A stretch of 64,000 bases of DNA from assembly GCA_017475265.1 (NCBI GenBank), contig JAFVFY010000027.1, positions 1 to 64,000 on the forward strand. Direction: 5' to 3'. The position numbers were made by a program, and so were the translations under genes. The DNA comes from Prevotella sp. Its GTDB lineage: Bacteria > Bacteroidota > Bacteroidia > Bacteroidales > Bacteroidaceae. Position 1 is the first letter of the stretch, and the number at the start of each line of letters is the position of its first letter. Shown here piece by piece: positions 7,120 through 15,164 of this stretch. The notes under the pieces were generated by a model. It ran no database searches and was not told where the DNA came from. It saw nothing but the letters and a program-made list of their open reading frames with translations.

Positions 7120-8202
7120 ATGGACATTAACAATTCAATTATCCCTGCAGACTTTGCCAGCAACTATACCAAAGTCTCGAAATGGTCGCGTCCTGGTGGA
7201 ACACTGGCAAAGGTTCTGACCGTTGTTGCCGGATGCGGCGGTGTGTATGCGCTCTACTTAGCGCTTCCCTACATATTGAGCATGATGACAAACGCCTTCT
7301 CGATTGCGTGCCTCGCCATCGGCCTTTATGCCATCGTCAGCATTGTGGCAAACAAGAAGTTCAGGCGAATGATCAGCACGTGTTTCTTCCTACTCTGCCA
7401 GAAAATCACTTCGTTGGCCATTGAGACAGACCCAATCTCCATCATCAAGCGCCACACTGGTGAACTGGAGGACCGCCTGAAGAAAATCACTGAAAGCATG
7501 GGCAAGTTCCGTGGGGCAATACGCACCGTGGAGCAGGATAAGCAAAAATCGGAGAAGGAGCTGCAACGCGAGCTGGAGCTGTTGGAGGGCTACAAGAAAA
7601 AGGGACTGCAGGCCGATAGTGCCGTGCACGCCAACCAAGCAGTACGACTGAAGAGCCTGATAAGCGACTACGACTCCGACCTGAAGAAGATGAACCAATA
7701 TTACAGCCTGCTGAAAGACCTGGAACACTGGACGCAACTGCACGTCATTGACGAGAAGAACCAGTGCGACATATTAGAAAAGAAGTACAAGCGCACGCGC
7801 GACCTCTATAACGCCTTCAGCGGCATCATGAGCGTCATCAACTCAGACACTGACGACTACGACGAGTACCTCATGGCCACCGACTTCATGATGGAGCAGA
7901 TTAACCAGCAGATGGGTGCCATCGACGATACGCTGCTTAACACCGACAGCATCATCAATGACCTGGCCGTCTCCAACAGCATCAACCTCTCGAAGGCAGA
8001 CGACATTCTCAGCATCTACGAGAAGTACGGCATTGACGGTCTGTTCATGTCGGAAGAACAGCGCAGGGCACTCCCAGACTCTGCCAGTGGAACTACACCG
8101 GCAAGCAATCTTATGACAGATTCAGAGCGCGACCTCGAACTCGCCGCAAAGAGATGTGACGAGATTCTCGGTGATAAAGCATCGAAAAAGAGATACGTTT
8201 AA
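7120..8202 (+). CDS. Membrane-anchored coiled-coil protein
   Basis: The 360-residue product has two or three hydrophobic segments at about residues 29-75 (VLTVVAGCGGVYALYLALPY and a second from AFSIACLAIG). A long coiled coil follows at about 100-250 (EDRLKKITESMGKF, EKELQRELELLEGYKKKGLQ), ending in an acidic helical tail. The topology suggests a short membrane hairpin with a large cytoplasmic helical arm, loosely like PspA- or XpaC-type envelope proteins, but I see no diagnostic motif and claim no family. It sits between the soluble coiled-coil gene and the substrate-binding protein/OmpA gene. Its stop codon is part of the heptad array that runs to the next start. Confidence 0.75.
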   Translation: MDINNSIIPADFASNYTKVSKWSRPGGTLAKVLTVVAGCGGVYALYLALPYILSMMTNAFSIACLAIGLYAIVSIVANKKFRRMISTCFFLLCQKITSLAIETDPISIIKRHTGELEDRLKKITESMGKFRGAIRTVEQDKQKSEKELQRELELLEGYKKKGLQADSAVHANQAVRLKSLISDYDSDLKKMNQYYSLLKDLEHWTQLHVIDEKNQCDILEKKYKRTRDLYNAFSGIMSVINSDTDDYDEYLMATDFMMEQINQQMGAIDDTLLNTDSIINDLAVSNSINLSKADDILSIYEKYGIDGLFMSEEQRRALPDSASGTTPASNLMTDSERDLELAAKRCDEILGDKASKKRYV

Positions 8203-8270
8203 CAATAAACAATAGACAATAACCAATAAACGTTTGACAATAGACAACAAACAATAAACAATAAAGAATT
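8201..8270. repeat. AACAATA heptad array filling a whole intergenic gap
   Basis: Ten 7-nt units in register (AACAATA and variants such as GACAATA and ACCAATA; one unit is AACGTTT and the last is AAGAATT). The array begins within the TAA stop of the membrane coiled-coil gene and ends at the base before the ATG at 8271. Confidence 0.9.
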
Positions 8271-9845
8271 ATGGCAACAAAGAGAGTGGTAAAACCTTGG
8301 GTTAAGGTTAGCTACAAGGTATTGGGCGTAGCTGCCATCGTCGGCGGACTGTACTGGCTCGCTGGTGTGTCGGGCGTGCTCCCCAAGAGTGAGGAGGGCA
8401 AGAGCCTGTTTGGGAAATCGGATGATAAAGTCATCGTGTTCTCATCAAACACGTTCCAGGGCTTCATGCCTTGGGTGCTGATGAATAACGGGTTGGAGCC
8501 CAACGAAGAGTGCCCGCTGTACAAGGACTACGGCATCAAGCTGAAAATCCTGATTCAGGATGACTTCGATGCCTGCCGCAAGGGTCTGCTGAACGGCAGC
8601 ACCAACATCGTTTATGGCACGCTCGACTCTTATCCCGTGGAGATGGGTGAGGGCGGAGACATGGCCAACAACCAGACGAAGTTCTTCAACCTGAGCAACT
8701 GGAGCGTCGGCTCTGATGCCATCGTCTGCAACTCACGTATCAACACCGTCACCGACCTGATTGGCAAGACCGTATGCACATCGAAGGGAACGGCCTCACA
8801 CACCCTGCTGCTCAATGCCCTCGAGGCTGCCGGCATAGGCCCGGAGAGCGTTAACGACACCGAGGAAAACATGCCAGACAAGGTTAACATTAAGTACTGC
8901 GACTCAGGTATCGACGCTGGCCGAATCTTCCGTGCCGGCCAGATTGACGCAGCTGTCGTCTATTCACCCGAGGACGAGGACATTATCCGCACCATGCGTG
9001 GCACGAAGGTGCTCGTGAGCACCAAGCAGGCATCGAACATCATCTGCGACGGTCTGATTGCCAAGAAGGCATGGCTCGAAGAGAACAGGGAAGACGTGAA
9101 GAAGCTGCTCGCCTGTCTGCTCTGGGCCAACTCCGAGATGAACAATAACCCTGAAGCCGTGAAGAAAGCCGCTAAACTCTTCTCCGAGAATTACGACTAC
9201 ACCTATGACCTCGCCCTCGAGTGCGCACCAAAAGTGAGGTTCGTCACCCTTGAGGACGAGCGGAACTTCTTCGGGCTGAACACCGATTTCAACGGTATGA
9301 CCGGTTCTGAGCTGTATTCGAAGATGGCCAGGACCTACTCACGCCTCGGACTGTGCCAGTCGCCGTTGTCATGGAACAAGGTGTCTGACTCGTCGTTCAT
9401 CGAGGAACTCATCGCCGAAGGCAGCGTGAAGGGCGACCAGCGTGCTGAGGAGCAGAAGACGTTCACCGCGCCCACCAAGGAGCTGGAGACGGCACAGGAG
9501 ATGTCCACTAAGAAGCTGTCTATCGTTTATCCGACCAACTCCTCAACGCTTGATAACAACGCTAAAGCGCTGATAGACCGTGAGTTCGTGTCGATAGCCA
9601 AGCAGTTCTCCGGTTCGCGCATCCGTATTGAGGGCAACACCGACGACACCGGCAGTGACGCCATCAACATCCCATTGTCGAAATCACGCGCACAGGCAGC
9701 CGCCGACTACCTCGTCAAGGAGTACGGTTTCGACCGCAACCGCTTCATCGTCATTGGCAACGGCTCGAAGAAAGCCAAGGCCGACGGCGTGACCGGCTCA
9801 AACGAGGCTTACCGCACGACAGATTTCGAACTCATCAACGAATAA
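8271..9845 (+). CDS. Membrane-anchored substrate-binding protein fused to an OmpA peptidoglycan-binding domain
   Basis: The 524 residues contain an N-terminal membrane anchor (about 17-36), a periplasmic-binding-protein domain of the NMT1/phosphate-nitrate-sulfonate type (about 52-380, with GSTNIVYGTLDSYPVEM and VTDLIGKTVCTSKGTASHTLL), and a C-terminal OmpA domain (about 415-524) with NTDDTGSD and LSKSRAQAAADYLVKEYG, the residues that hold diaminopimelate of peptidoglycan. The protein would span the periplasm between inner membrane and cell wall. A permease and an ATPase follow, so it probably feeds or senses through that transporter. Related fusions exist under the name phosphate ABC transporter substrate-binding/OmpA family; the ligand is unknown. 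Confidence 0.88.
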   Translation: MATKRVVKPWVKVSYKVLGVAAIVGGLYWLAGVSGVLPKSEEGKSLFGKSDDKVIVFSSNTFQGFMPWVLMNNGLEPNEECPLYKDYGIKLKILIQDDFDACRKGLLNGSTNIVYGTLDSYPVEMGEGGDMANNQTKFFNLSNWSVGSDAIVCNSRINTVTDLIGKTVCTSKGTASHTLLLNALEAAGIGPESVNDTEENMPDKVNIKYCDSGIDAGRIFRAGQIDAAVVYSPEDEDIIRTMRGTKVLVSTKQASNIICDGLIAKKAWLEENREDVKKLLACLLWANSEMNNNPEAVKKAAKLFSENYDYTYDLALECAPKVRFVTLEDERNFFGLNTDFNGMTGSELYSKMARTYSRLGLCQSPLSWNKVSDSSFIEELIAEGSVKGDQRAEEQKTFTAPTKELETAQEMSTKKLSIVYPTNSSTLDNNAKALIDREFVSIAKQFSGSRIRIEGNTDDTGSDAINIPLSKSRAQAAADYLVKEYGFDRNRFIVIGNGSKKAKADGVTGSNEAYRTTDFELINE

Positions 9846-9900
9846 GTGTAACAGTTAACAAATAGACTTTAACCTACATTATTCACGAGAATATGGATAA

Positions 9901-10025
9901 ACAACGGATTAAAACTGATTTCACGGATTTTCACGGATTATTTATTTTCTTCCCATCAAATCTGGAAGAAATCTGTGAAATCAATTATAATCTGTATAAT
10001 CCGTGTAATCCGTAAAATCCGTTGT
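9901..10025. repeat. Long imperfect inverted repeat between the binding-protein and permease genes
   Basis: The arms ACAACGGATT (9901-9910) and AATCCGTTGT (10016-10025) close a hairpin of about 125 nt. Its inner flanks repeat ACGGATT on one side and AATCCGT on the other. It lies inside the operon and ends 10 nt before the permease ATG, so it may act as an mRNA processing or stability element rather than a full terminator. Confidence 0.7.
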
Positions 10026-10035
10026 TGAAAAGAGT

Positions 10036-10860
10036 ATGAATATAAAGTCTCTGTTCCAGATGGGGGAGGAGCCGCAGCTACCGAAAGCGGCTCTTACCGC
10101 CATATCGCTGACCGGCCTTGGCATCATCCTGCTCGTCTGGTATCTCATATCCAAGTTTGAGGTCATACCAACCGCCATACTGCCGAACCCTGTCGATGTC
10201 ATCCTGTCATACGGAGGACTCGTAACGAACAACCATTTGTTCGCTAACACCTGGTTCTCCGTCAAGCTCAACCTGATGTGCTATGTCTATGCCCTGCTCT
10301 TCTCCATCCCGGCGGGCTTCTTCATCTCGATGTTCCCCATCAACAACATCGTTATCGGGCGATACATCAACTCCGTGCGCTATCTGCCGATACCTGCCCT
10401 GTCGGGTATTTTTATCGCCGTGTTCGGGCTGACGTTCACGATGAAGACCAGTTTCCTCACCTTCGGACTTATCATCTACATCATCCCGGCCATCTGCTCG
10501 AAAGTCAACGAACTGCAGAACCCGGCAAATGATGAGGAGTATGTCTACCTGCAGTCCATCAAGACGTTAGGCGCAACGAAATGGCAGAAGTTCAAGGAGG
10601 TTTACTTCCCCTACGTAGTCGGTAGTGTAACGGGCGACATCATCACCCTGACTGGCATATCGTGGAGCTACCTCGTCATTGCCGAACTGCTCTTCCGCGA
10701 TTCACAAATCTCCGGCATCGGCTCGCTCATATCCATCATGAGCCGACAGTCGCACATGGCAGAGGTCTACGCCCTGCTTTTCCTCATCGTCATCATAGGC
10801 GTCTTGCAGGACATTATCTTTAAATTCATCGACAAGAAAATATTCCCCTGGAAATACTAA
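10036..10860 (+). CDS. ABC transporter permease (SsuC/TauC-like)
   Basis: The 274 residues form about six membrane helices with the BPD_transp_1 fold. The coupling (EAA-type) loop is visible in YVYLQSIKTLGATKWQKFKEVYFP at about residues 165-190, with the usual Gly after the Ala-rich helix. It resembles the permeases of nitrate, sulfonate, taurine and thiamine-precursor importers, which fits the NMT1-type binding domain upstream. The ATPase gene starts three bases after its stop. The transported substrate cannot be read from sequence. Confidence 0.9.
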   Translation: MNIKSLFQMGEEPQLPKAALTAISLTGLGIILLVWYLISKFEVIPTAILPNPVDVILSYGGLVTNNHLFANTWFSVKLNLMCYVYALLFSIPAGFFISMFPINNIVIGRYINSVRYLPIPALSGIFIAVFGLTFTMKTSFLTFGLIIYIIPAICSKVNELQNPANDEEYVYLQSIKTLGATKWQKFKEVYFPYVVGSVTGDIITLTGISWSYLVIAELLFRDSQISGIGSLISIMSRQSHMAEVYALLFLIVIIGVLQDIIFKFIDKKIFPWKY

Positions 10861-10863
10861 GTT

Positions 10864-11868
10864 ATGGGATTCGCAGAAAACATGCTGAAAAACCTGGACA
10901 AGCGGCAAGAAGCCGCCAAACAGGCTGAGCGCAAGGAAGCCCCCCTTTCGTCCCCCGAGGGGGACACGACAGACCTTGCCTCTAAAACTATAGAAGCCCC
11001 CTCAGGGGCAGTAGGGGGAGCTTCCCCCTCAGTTGGAAAGGCTAAAGACGGCATCTATGAGAAAGAATCGACAGATGTCATCCGCATGGTTGATATTTGC
11101 CAGGCCTTCGACAAGTCGGACGGCAGCAAGTTCGTGCTCTTCGACCATTTCAACCTGACGATTTCCGACTTCAAGGGCCAGGGGCAGTTCATATCCATCA
11201 TGGGAGCCTCGGGTAGCGGTAAGAGCCAGTTGATTAAGTACATCGCTGGCCTGACGAAACCTCAGTCGGGCAAGATTTTCATGTATGGCAAGGAATACGA
11301 TGACAAGACCACCGTCCCCATGGTGTTCCAGCAGCCGTCGTGCTACAAGTGGAAGACTGTCCTTCAGAACGTTGAGTTGCCCCTGAAGCTGCAAGGCGTG
11401 GACAAGGAAGAGCGCGAGAAGAAGGCACGGGCGATGATAAAGCTCGTAGGTCTGGAAGGCCAGGAGGACAAGTGGGCACGCTACCCCGACCTTTCGGGAG
11501 GCCAGCGTCAGCGCGTAGCCCTCGCCAGGAACCTCGTCTCGAACAACCAGATTCTGCTGCTCGACGAATGTACGTCGGCACTCGACATCCTCGCCAAGCG
11601 CAAGATGCAAGATATCCTGCTTGACATCTACTATTCAGCCGAGGTGGACCCGACCATCATCAACGTGACGCACAGCATCGACGAGGCAGTCTACCTGTCG
11701 AACCGCATCATCATCCTGAAGCCCAATCCCTGCCAGATATACAAGGTCATCGACGTTGACTTCGGGAACATCAGGCGCACGCCCGACATCCGTGAACTCC
11801 CGAAGTTCAATGAATATGTCAAGCAAGTTGAACGTATCATGGAAGAAATCGGAAAAAGTAATAAATAA
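10864..11868 (+). CDS. ABC transporter ATP-binding protein
   Basis: The 334-residue ATPase has a complete nucleotide-binding domain: Walker A GASGSGKS, Q-loop MVFQQPSCYKWKTVLQNV, signature LSGGQRQRVALARNL, Walker B ILLLDECTSALD, and switch His in NVTHSIDEA. The order and spacing match SsuB/TauB-type importers. About 75 extra residues precede the domain. They include the translated GC-rich element (EAPLSSPEGDTTDLASK, IEAPSGAVGGA), homologous to that in the coiled-coil protein of the same cassette. It powers the adjacent permease. It is the last gene of the cassette; the esterase gene starts four bases after its stop and may be co-transcribed. Confidence 0.92.
   Translation: MGFAENMLKNLDKRQEAAKQAERKEAPLSSPEGDTTDLASKTIEAPSGAVGGASPSVGKAKDGIYEKESTDVIRMVDICQAFDKSDGSKFVLFDHFNLTISDFKGQGQFISIMGASGSGKSQLIKYIAGLTKPQSGKIFMYGKEYDDKTTVPMVFQQPSCYKWKTVLQNVELPLKLQGVDKEEREKKARAMIKLVGLEGQEDKWARYPDLSGGQRQRVALARNLVSNNQILLLDECTSALDILAKRKMQDILLDIYYSAEVDPTIINVTHSIDEAVYLSNRIIILKPNPCQIYKVIDVDFGNIRRTPDIRELPKFNEYVKQVERIMEEIGKSNK
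10933..11030. repeat. GC-rich palindromic element in frame, copy 2
   Basis: Related by eye to the copy at 6370-6462 over most of its length, with the same paired C/G runs and the same translation frame. It sits in the N-terminal extension of the ATPase, outside the catalytic domain. Confidence 0.8.
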
Positions 11869-11872
11869 AGTT

Positions 11873-13369
11873 ATGAAAAGAACGATGAAACGAACATTCC
11901 TGTTACTGGCAATAACACTTCTGACCGTAACGGGAGCACAGGCGCAGATGCCGCAGTTTGGTAACCAGACGTCGGAGGCAACGGCACGTAAATTCACGCT
12001 CAACCTGACCGATGACGGGGCGGCACAGATGGTGTGCTTCTTGCCCAAGGCTCCGACGGGCAAGGCCATCGTAGGCGTACCAGGCGGCGGTTACTCCATG
12101 TTGTCTAACACCCACGAGGGCACGTTGGCCCACGGCTGGCTGAACGAGCAGGGCATCGCCTACTTCGTAGTGAACTACCGTCTGCCCGAGGGCGACCGCA
12201 CGAAGCCTATCAGCGACGTGGAGCAAGGCTTCCGCATCGTCCGTGACTCTGCAGAGGCCTGGGGCATCAACCCGCACGATGTTGGCATCATGGGCTTCTC
12301 GGCCGGCGGTCATCTCTCATCTGTTATCTCCACGCATTCTCCCTTTGATGTAAGGCCAGACTTCAGCATCCTGTTCTATCCTGTCATCTCGATGGATGAG
12401 CGAGTCAGCCACAAGTGGTCGTGTGTCAACTTCCTCGGCGAGGAGGGGCAGAAGGACCCGAAGCTGGTGCGTGAGTTCTCGAGCGACAAGGTTGTGCGCC
12501 GCCATCTCACGCCGCCCGCCATTATCATTTCGGCCAGCGATGACCGTCTGGTGCCCTTCGTGACCAACGGCTTGGAATACTACAAGGCCATGCGCAACGC
12601 CGGTAACGAGTGCGCCATGTATGTCTATCCCACTGGCGACCACGGCTTCGGCTTTGGCCCCTGGTTCAAGTATCACGACCAAATGCTCACCGACCTGGGT
12701 AACTGGCTGAAAGCCAGGCAGACGCCCAAGACAGACGCCATCCGCGTGGCCTGCATCGGCAACAGCATCACCGACGGCCATGGCATCGACATGGCTACGG
12801 CCTACGGCTATCCCGCTGAGTTGCAGAAGATTCTGGGCGACAAGTACTGGGTGAAGAACTTTGGCGTGAGCGGACGCACGATGTTGAACAAGGGCGACCA
12901 GCCCTACATGAACGAGATGGCATGGCAAGACGCACAGGCCTTCCGTCCCGACATCGTCATTATTAAACTGGGCACCAACGACTCCAAGCCCCAGAACTGG
13001 CAGCACGCCGCTGAGTTTGGTCAGGACCTAGAGCAAATGCTCACCACGCTCTGCCCAGAGCTGGCACAACCCGCAAAGAAAACCAAAAAGGCTAAAAACA
13101 AATCTCAAGCCTCAAATCTCAAGCCTCAAATCTTCCTCTGCACCCCCATTCCTGCCTTCAAGACAACGTGGAACATCAACGACTCTGTCATCGTGAACGG
13201 CATCATCCCCATTCAGCAGGAGGTGGCCAACAAGTACGGCCTGAAGATCATCGACCTGCACACCCTTTTCGCCAACGATGGCGATAAGATGCTTACCGAC
13301 GGCATCCATCCCGATGGCAAGGGTGCCCGCCGACTGGCAGAAATCATTGCCGGGGAGATAAACCGCTAA
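11873..13369 (+). CDS. Secreted bifunctional esterase (alpha/beta hydrolase plus SGNH hydrolase)
   Basis: After a signal peptide ending near AQAQ, the 498-residue protein has two hydrolase domains. The first (about 30-285) is an alpha/beta hydrolase with GVPGGGY (oxyanion), GFSAGGH (nucleophile Ser), ASDDRLVP (Asp) and GDHGFG (His). The second (about 290-498) is an SGNH hydrolase with GNSITDG, GVSGRT, LGTNDS and DGIHPDGKG. This pairing is seen in acetyl xylan esterases of gut Bacteroidales, so a role in removing acetyl groups from plant polysaccharide is likely. A heptad array lies in frame within the second domain and reads SQASNLKPQIF. The start at 11873 gives a clean signal peptide; 11885 is a possible alternative. 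Confidence 0.85.
   Translation: MKRTMKRTFLLLAITLLTVTGAQAQMPQFGNQTSEATARKFTLNLTDDGAAQMVCFLPKAPTGKAIVGVPGGGYSMLSNTHEGTLAHGWLNEQGIAYFVVNYRLPEGDRTKPISDVEQGFRIVRDSAEAWGINPHDVGIMGFSAGGHLSSVISTHSPFDVRPDFSILFYPVISMDERVSHKWSCVNFLGEEGQKDPKLVREFSSDKVVRRHLTPPAIIISASDDRLVPFVTNGLEYYKAMRNAGNECAMYVYPTGDHGFGFGPWFKYHDQMLTDLGNWLKARQTPKTDAIRVACIGNSITDGHGIDMATAYGYPAELQKILGDKYWVKNFGVSGRTMLNKGDQPYMNEMAWQDAQAFRPDIVIIKLGTNDSKPQNWQHAAEFGQDLEQMLTTLCPELAQPAKKTKKAKNKSQASNLKPQIFLCTPIPAFKTTWNINDSVIVNGIIPIQQEVANKYGLKIIDLHTLFANDGDKMLTDGIHPDGKGARRLAEIIAGEINR
13101..13135. repeat. Heptad array inside the esterase gene
   Basis: Five 7-nt units alternate AATCTCA and AGCCTCA (the last is AATCTTC). They lie in frame between the GTND block and the C-terminal catalytic block of the SGNH domain. 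Confidence 0.85.
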
Positions 13370-13385
13370 AGAATTTTGTATATAA

Positions 13386-13418
13386 AATACGTGGTCGTCT
13401 GATTGGCGACCACGTATT
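13386..13418. terminator. Bidirectional terminator
   Basis: A perfect 12-bp stem, AATACGTGGTCG with CGACCACGTATT, around a 9-nt loop, lies between the converging esterase and oxidoreductase genes. An ATTTTC tract follows on the plus side and A-rich sequence on the other. Confidence 0.8.
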
Positions 13419-13428
13419 ATTTTCATAC

Positions 13429-15042
13429 TTATCTCGCAACCACGTACTTATGCAGCGTGGCGCGGACAGCACCGTTGCCGGCATAAAGCTCACGAACCAT
13501 TCCTTCTATCTGTTCGCCCAAACCAGCTTCGTAGAGGTCGAGGCCGAAGACATCCTTGCGGCTGTAGAGCTTCTTCAGGCAGGAGTAGTCCTGGTCGGCT
13601 TTGCCTACTTCGAGCGGGGCGACGCTGGCCTGCATCTCTGCCAGCATGGGGTCTGGCGAAGGCTCGAAGGGAGTGCCGTCGTCCTTGATGCCCTTCAGGT
13701 AGCGGGCGTAGCCAGCAAGGGTGAGCGGGATGAGTACGAGGTTCGACATGTCCAATCCACGGGCCACGTATTTCTTGATGGTCTCGCCGAAGCGGATAGG
13801 CAGCTTCTGCGAGGTGTCCATAGCAATACGCTGCGGGGCGTCGGGCATGAAGGGATTCGGCAGGCGGCGATTAATGACGGCCCCAATGAACTCGTAAGGA
13901 TTGAGCACGCCAGGGTCAGTAACCACGGGCATCGCCTCCATATAACCAATCTTCTGGATAAAGGCACGCAGGTCTTCATCCTTCATTTCAGCCGAGATGA
14001 GCGTGTAACCTAGCATGCAGCCATAGATAGACATGGCGGTATGCAAGGGGTTCAGGCACGTCGTCACCTTCATCGTCTCCACCTTGTCGACGGTCTCACG
14101 AGTGGTGTAGAGCGCACCACCCAGGTTGAGGGGCGGACGACCGTTGGTATAGTTGTCCTCGATGACGAGATACTGCACTTCCTCGGCATTGACGAAGGGA
14201 GCAGTAAAGGTGTGCTTCTCGGTCTCGATGTAGTCGTTGTCCTCGAAGCCGTCCTTGGCCAGCAGCTCCTTCACCTTCTCATGCGGACGGGGCGTAATCT
14301 TGTCAATCATCGACCAGGGGAAGGTCACCTTCGTCTCGTCCTTCAGGTATGCCAGGAACTCAGCGGGCACCAGTTCTTCCTTCACCCAGCGCTCGGCGTA
14401 GGCCATGACGCCGGCCTTCACGCGGTCGCCATTGTGTGAACAGTTGTCCATCGACTGCACGGTGAGGGGCAGCTGTCCTGCCTGGTAGCGCTCATAGAGT
14501 AGGGCGCACACCTTGCCCATAGCAAATTTCGGACCTTGGGTCACCCCTCCTTTGGAGGGGAAGGGGGAGGTTTTTAGGTCGGCCTCATTCCAGGTGTAGC
14601 CCTTCTCGGTGATGGTGAACGAAATCATCTGGAGGCTAGGCTTACGGAATATCTCCACCAGCCGCTGCCAGTCGGGGAACTGCGGGTCGGCCTTCAGGGC
14701 TTCCGTCACCGAGGCGATGACCTTCTTCTCGATAGACCCGTCTGAACAAAGATTGACGCATAGAGACAGGTTTTTGTAAGGGGCGTAGGCCTTGTCGATG
14801 ACCTCGAAGTCGAAGGTCTCGGCCACGATGACACCCCGGTCATACTGGCCGGTGTTCAGCGCATCGTTGAGGATGGCGGCAGGGAAGGCACGGAAGATGT
14901 TTCCTCCGCCGAAGTGCACCCACGTGGGTTCCTTGGCAGTCTTTTCGCGCACGGCTTGGATGTCAAACTTGGGAAGCTCATAGCCTTTGGCCTCCCACTC
15001 TGCGGCATTGAAATTGCCTGACAGCAAATCATTAAGTTTCAT
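13429..15042 (-). CDS. uxuB: Mannitol dehydrogenase family oxidoreductase, probably fructuronate reductase
   Basis: The 537-residue product is a long-chain polyol dehydrogenase: a Rossmann start WVHFGGGNIFRAF, DNCSHNGDRVKAGV in the middle, and the catalytic Lys-Asn-His cluster in KVTTCLNPLHTAMSI. UxuB reduces fructuronate to mannonate with NADH in glucuronate breakdown. Other members act on tagaturonate or mannitol, so the substrate is inferred. The ATG at 15042 is preferred because extra N-terminal residues of the longer frame do not match the family. A GC-rich palindrome lies in frame at about residues 155-168 (KTSPFPSKGGVTQGP), an apparent insertion. It has its own promoter upstream. Confidence 0.82.
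   Translation of the reverse strand: MKLNDLLSGNFNAAEWEAKGYELPKFDIQAVREKTAKEPTWVHFGGGNIFRAFPAAILNDALNTGQYDRGVIVAETFDFEVIDKAYAPYKNLSLCVNLCSDGSIEKKVIASVTEALKADPQFPDWQRLVEIFRKPSLQMISFTITEKGYTWNEADLKTSPFPSKGGVTQGPKFAMGKVCALLYERYQAGQLPLTVQSMDNCSHNGDRVKAGVMAYAERWVKEELVPAEFLAYLKDETKVTFPWSMIDKITPRPHEKVKELLAKDGFEDNDYIETEKHTFTAPFVNAEEVQYLVIEDNYTNGRPPLNLGGALYTTRETVDKVETMKVTTCLNPLHTAMSIYGCMLGYTLISAEMKDEDLRAFIQKIGYMEAMPVVTDPGVLNPYEFIGAVINRRLPNPFMPDAPQRIAMDTSQKLPIRFGETIKKYVARGLDMSNLVLIPLTLAGYARYLKGIKDDGTPFEPSPDPMLAEMQASVAPLEVGKADQDYSCLKKLYSRKDVFGLDLYEAGLGEQIEGMVRELYAGNGAVRATLHKYVVAR
14541..14578. repeat. GC-rich palindromic element in the uxuB-like gene
   Basis: The core CCCCTCCTTTGGAGGGG is followed by AAGGGGGAGG. 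Inverted pairs of C and G runs of this kind occur widely in Bacteroidetes genomes. Here the element is in frame and encodes a Pro/Gly/Ser-rich loop. Confidence 0.75.
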
Positions 15043-15114
15043 AGTTTTCCGATTTAGGTATGTTGTTGTTTTTATACTCATGTAGGGAATCTAGCTCGTC
15101 TAATTCCGCAGGTG

Positions 15115-15146
15115 CAAAGGTAGCAATATTTTCCGATACGTACAAA
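15115..15146 (-). promoter_or_regulatory. Promoter of the uxuB-like gene
   Basis: On the minus strand TTTG (15146-15143), 20 nt, TACCTTTG (15122-15115). It leaves a leader of about 65 nt before the ATG at 15042. Confidence 0.7.
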
Positions 15147-15164
15147 AGAAATGCTTCCTTTTTT

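Noticed and set aside
15082-15096. GTAGGGAATCTAGCT repeated at 20227-20241, in the leaders of the uxuB-like gene and near htpG
   Set aside because: A few 15-base matches are expected by chance in 64 kb when both strands are counted, and the positions relative to the genes differ.
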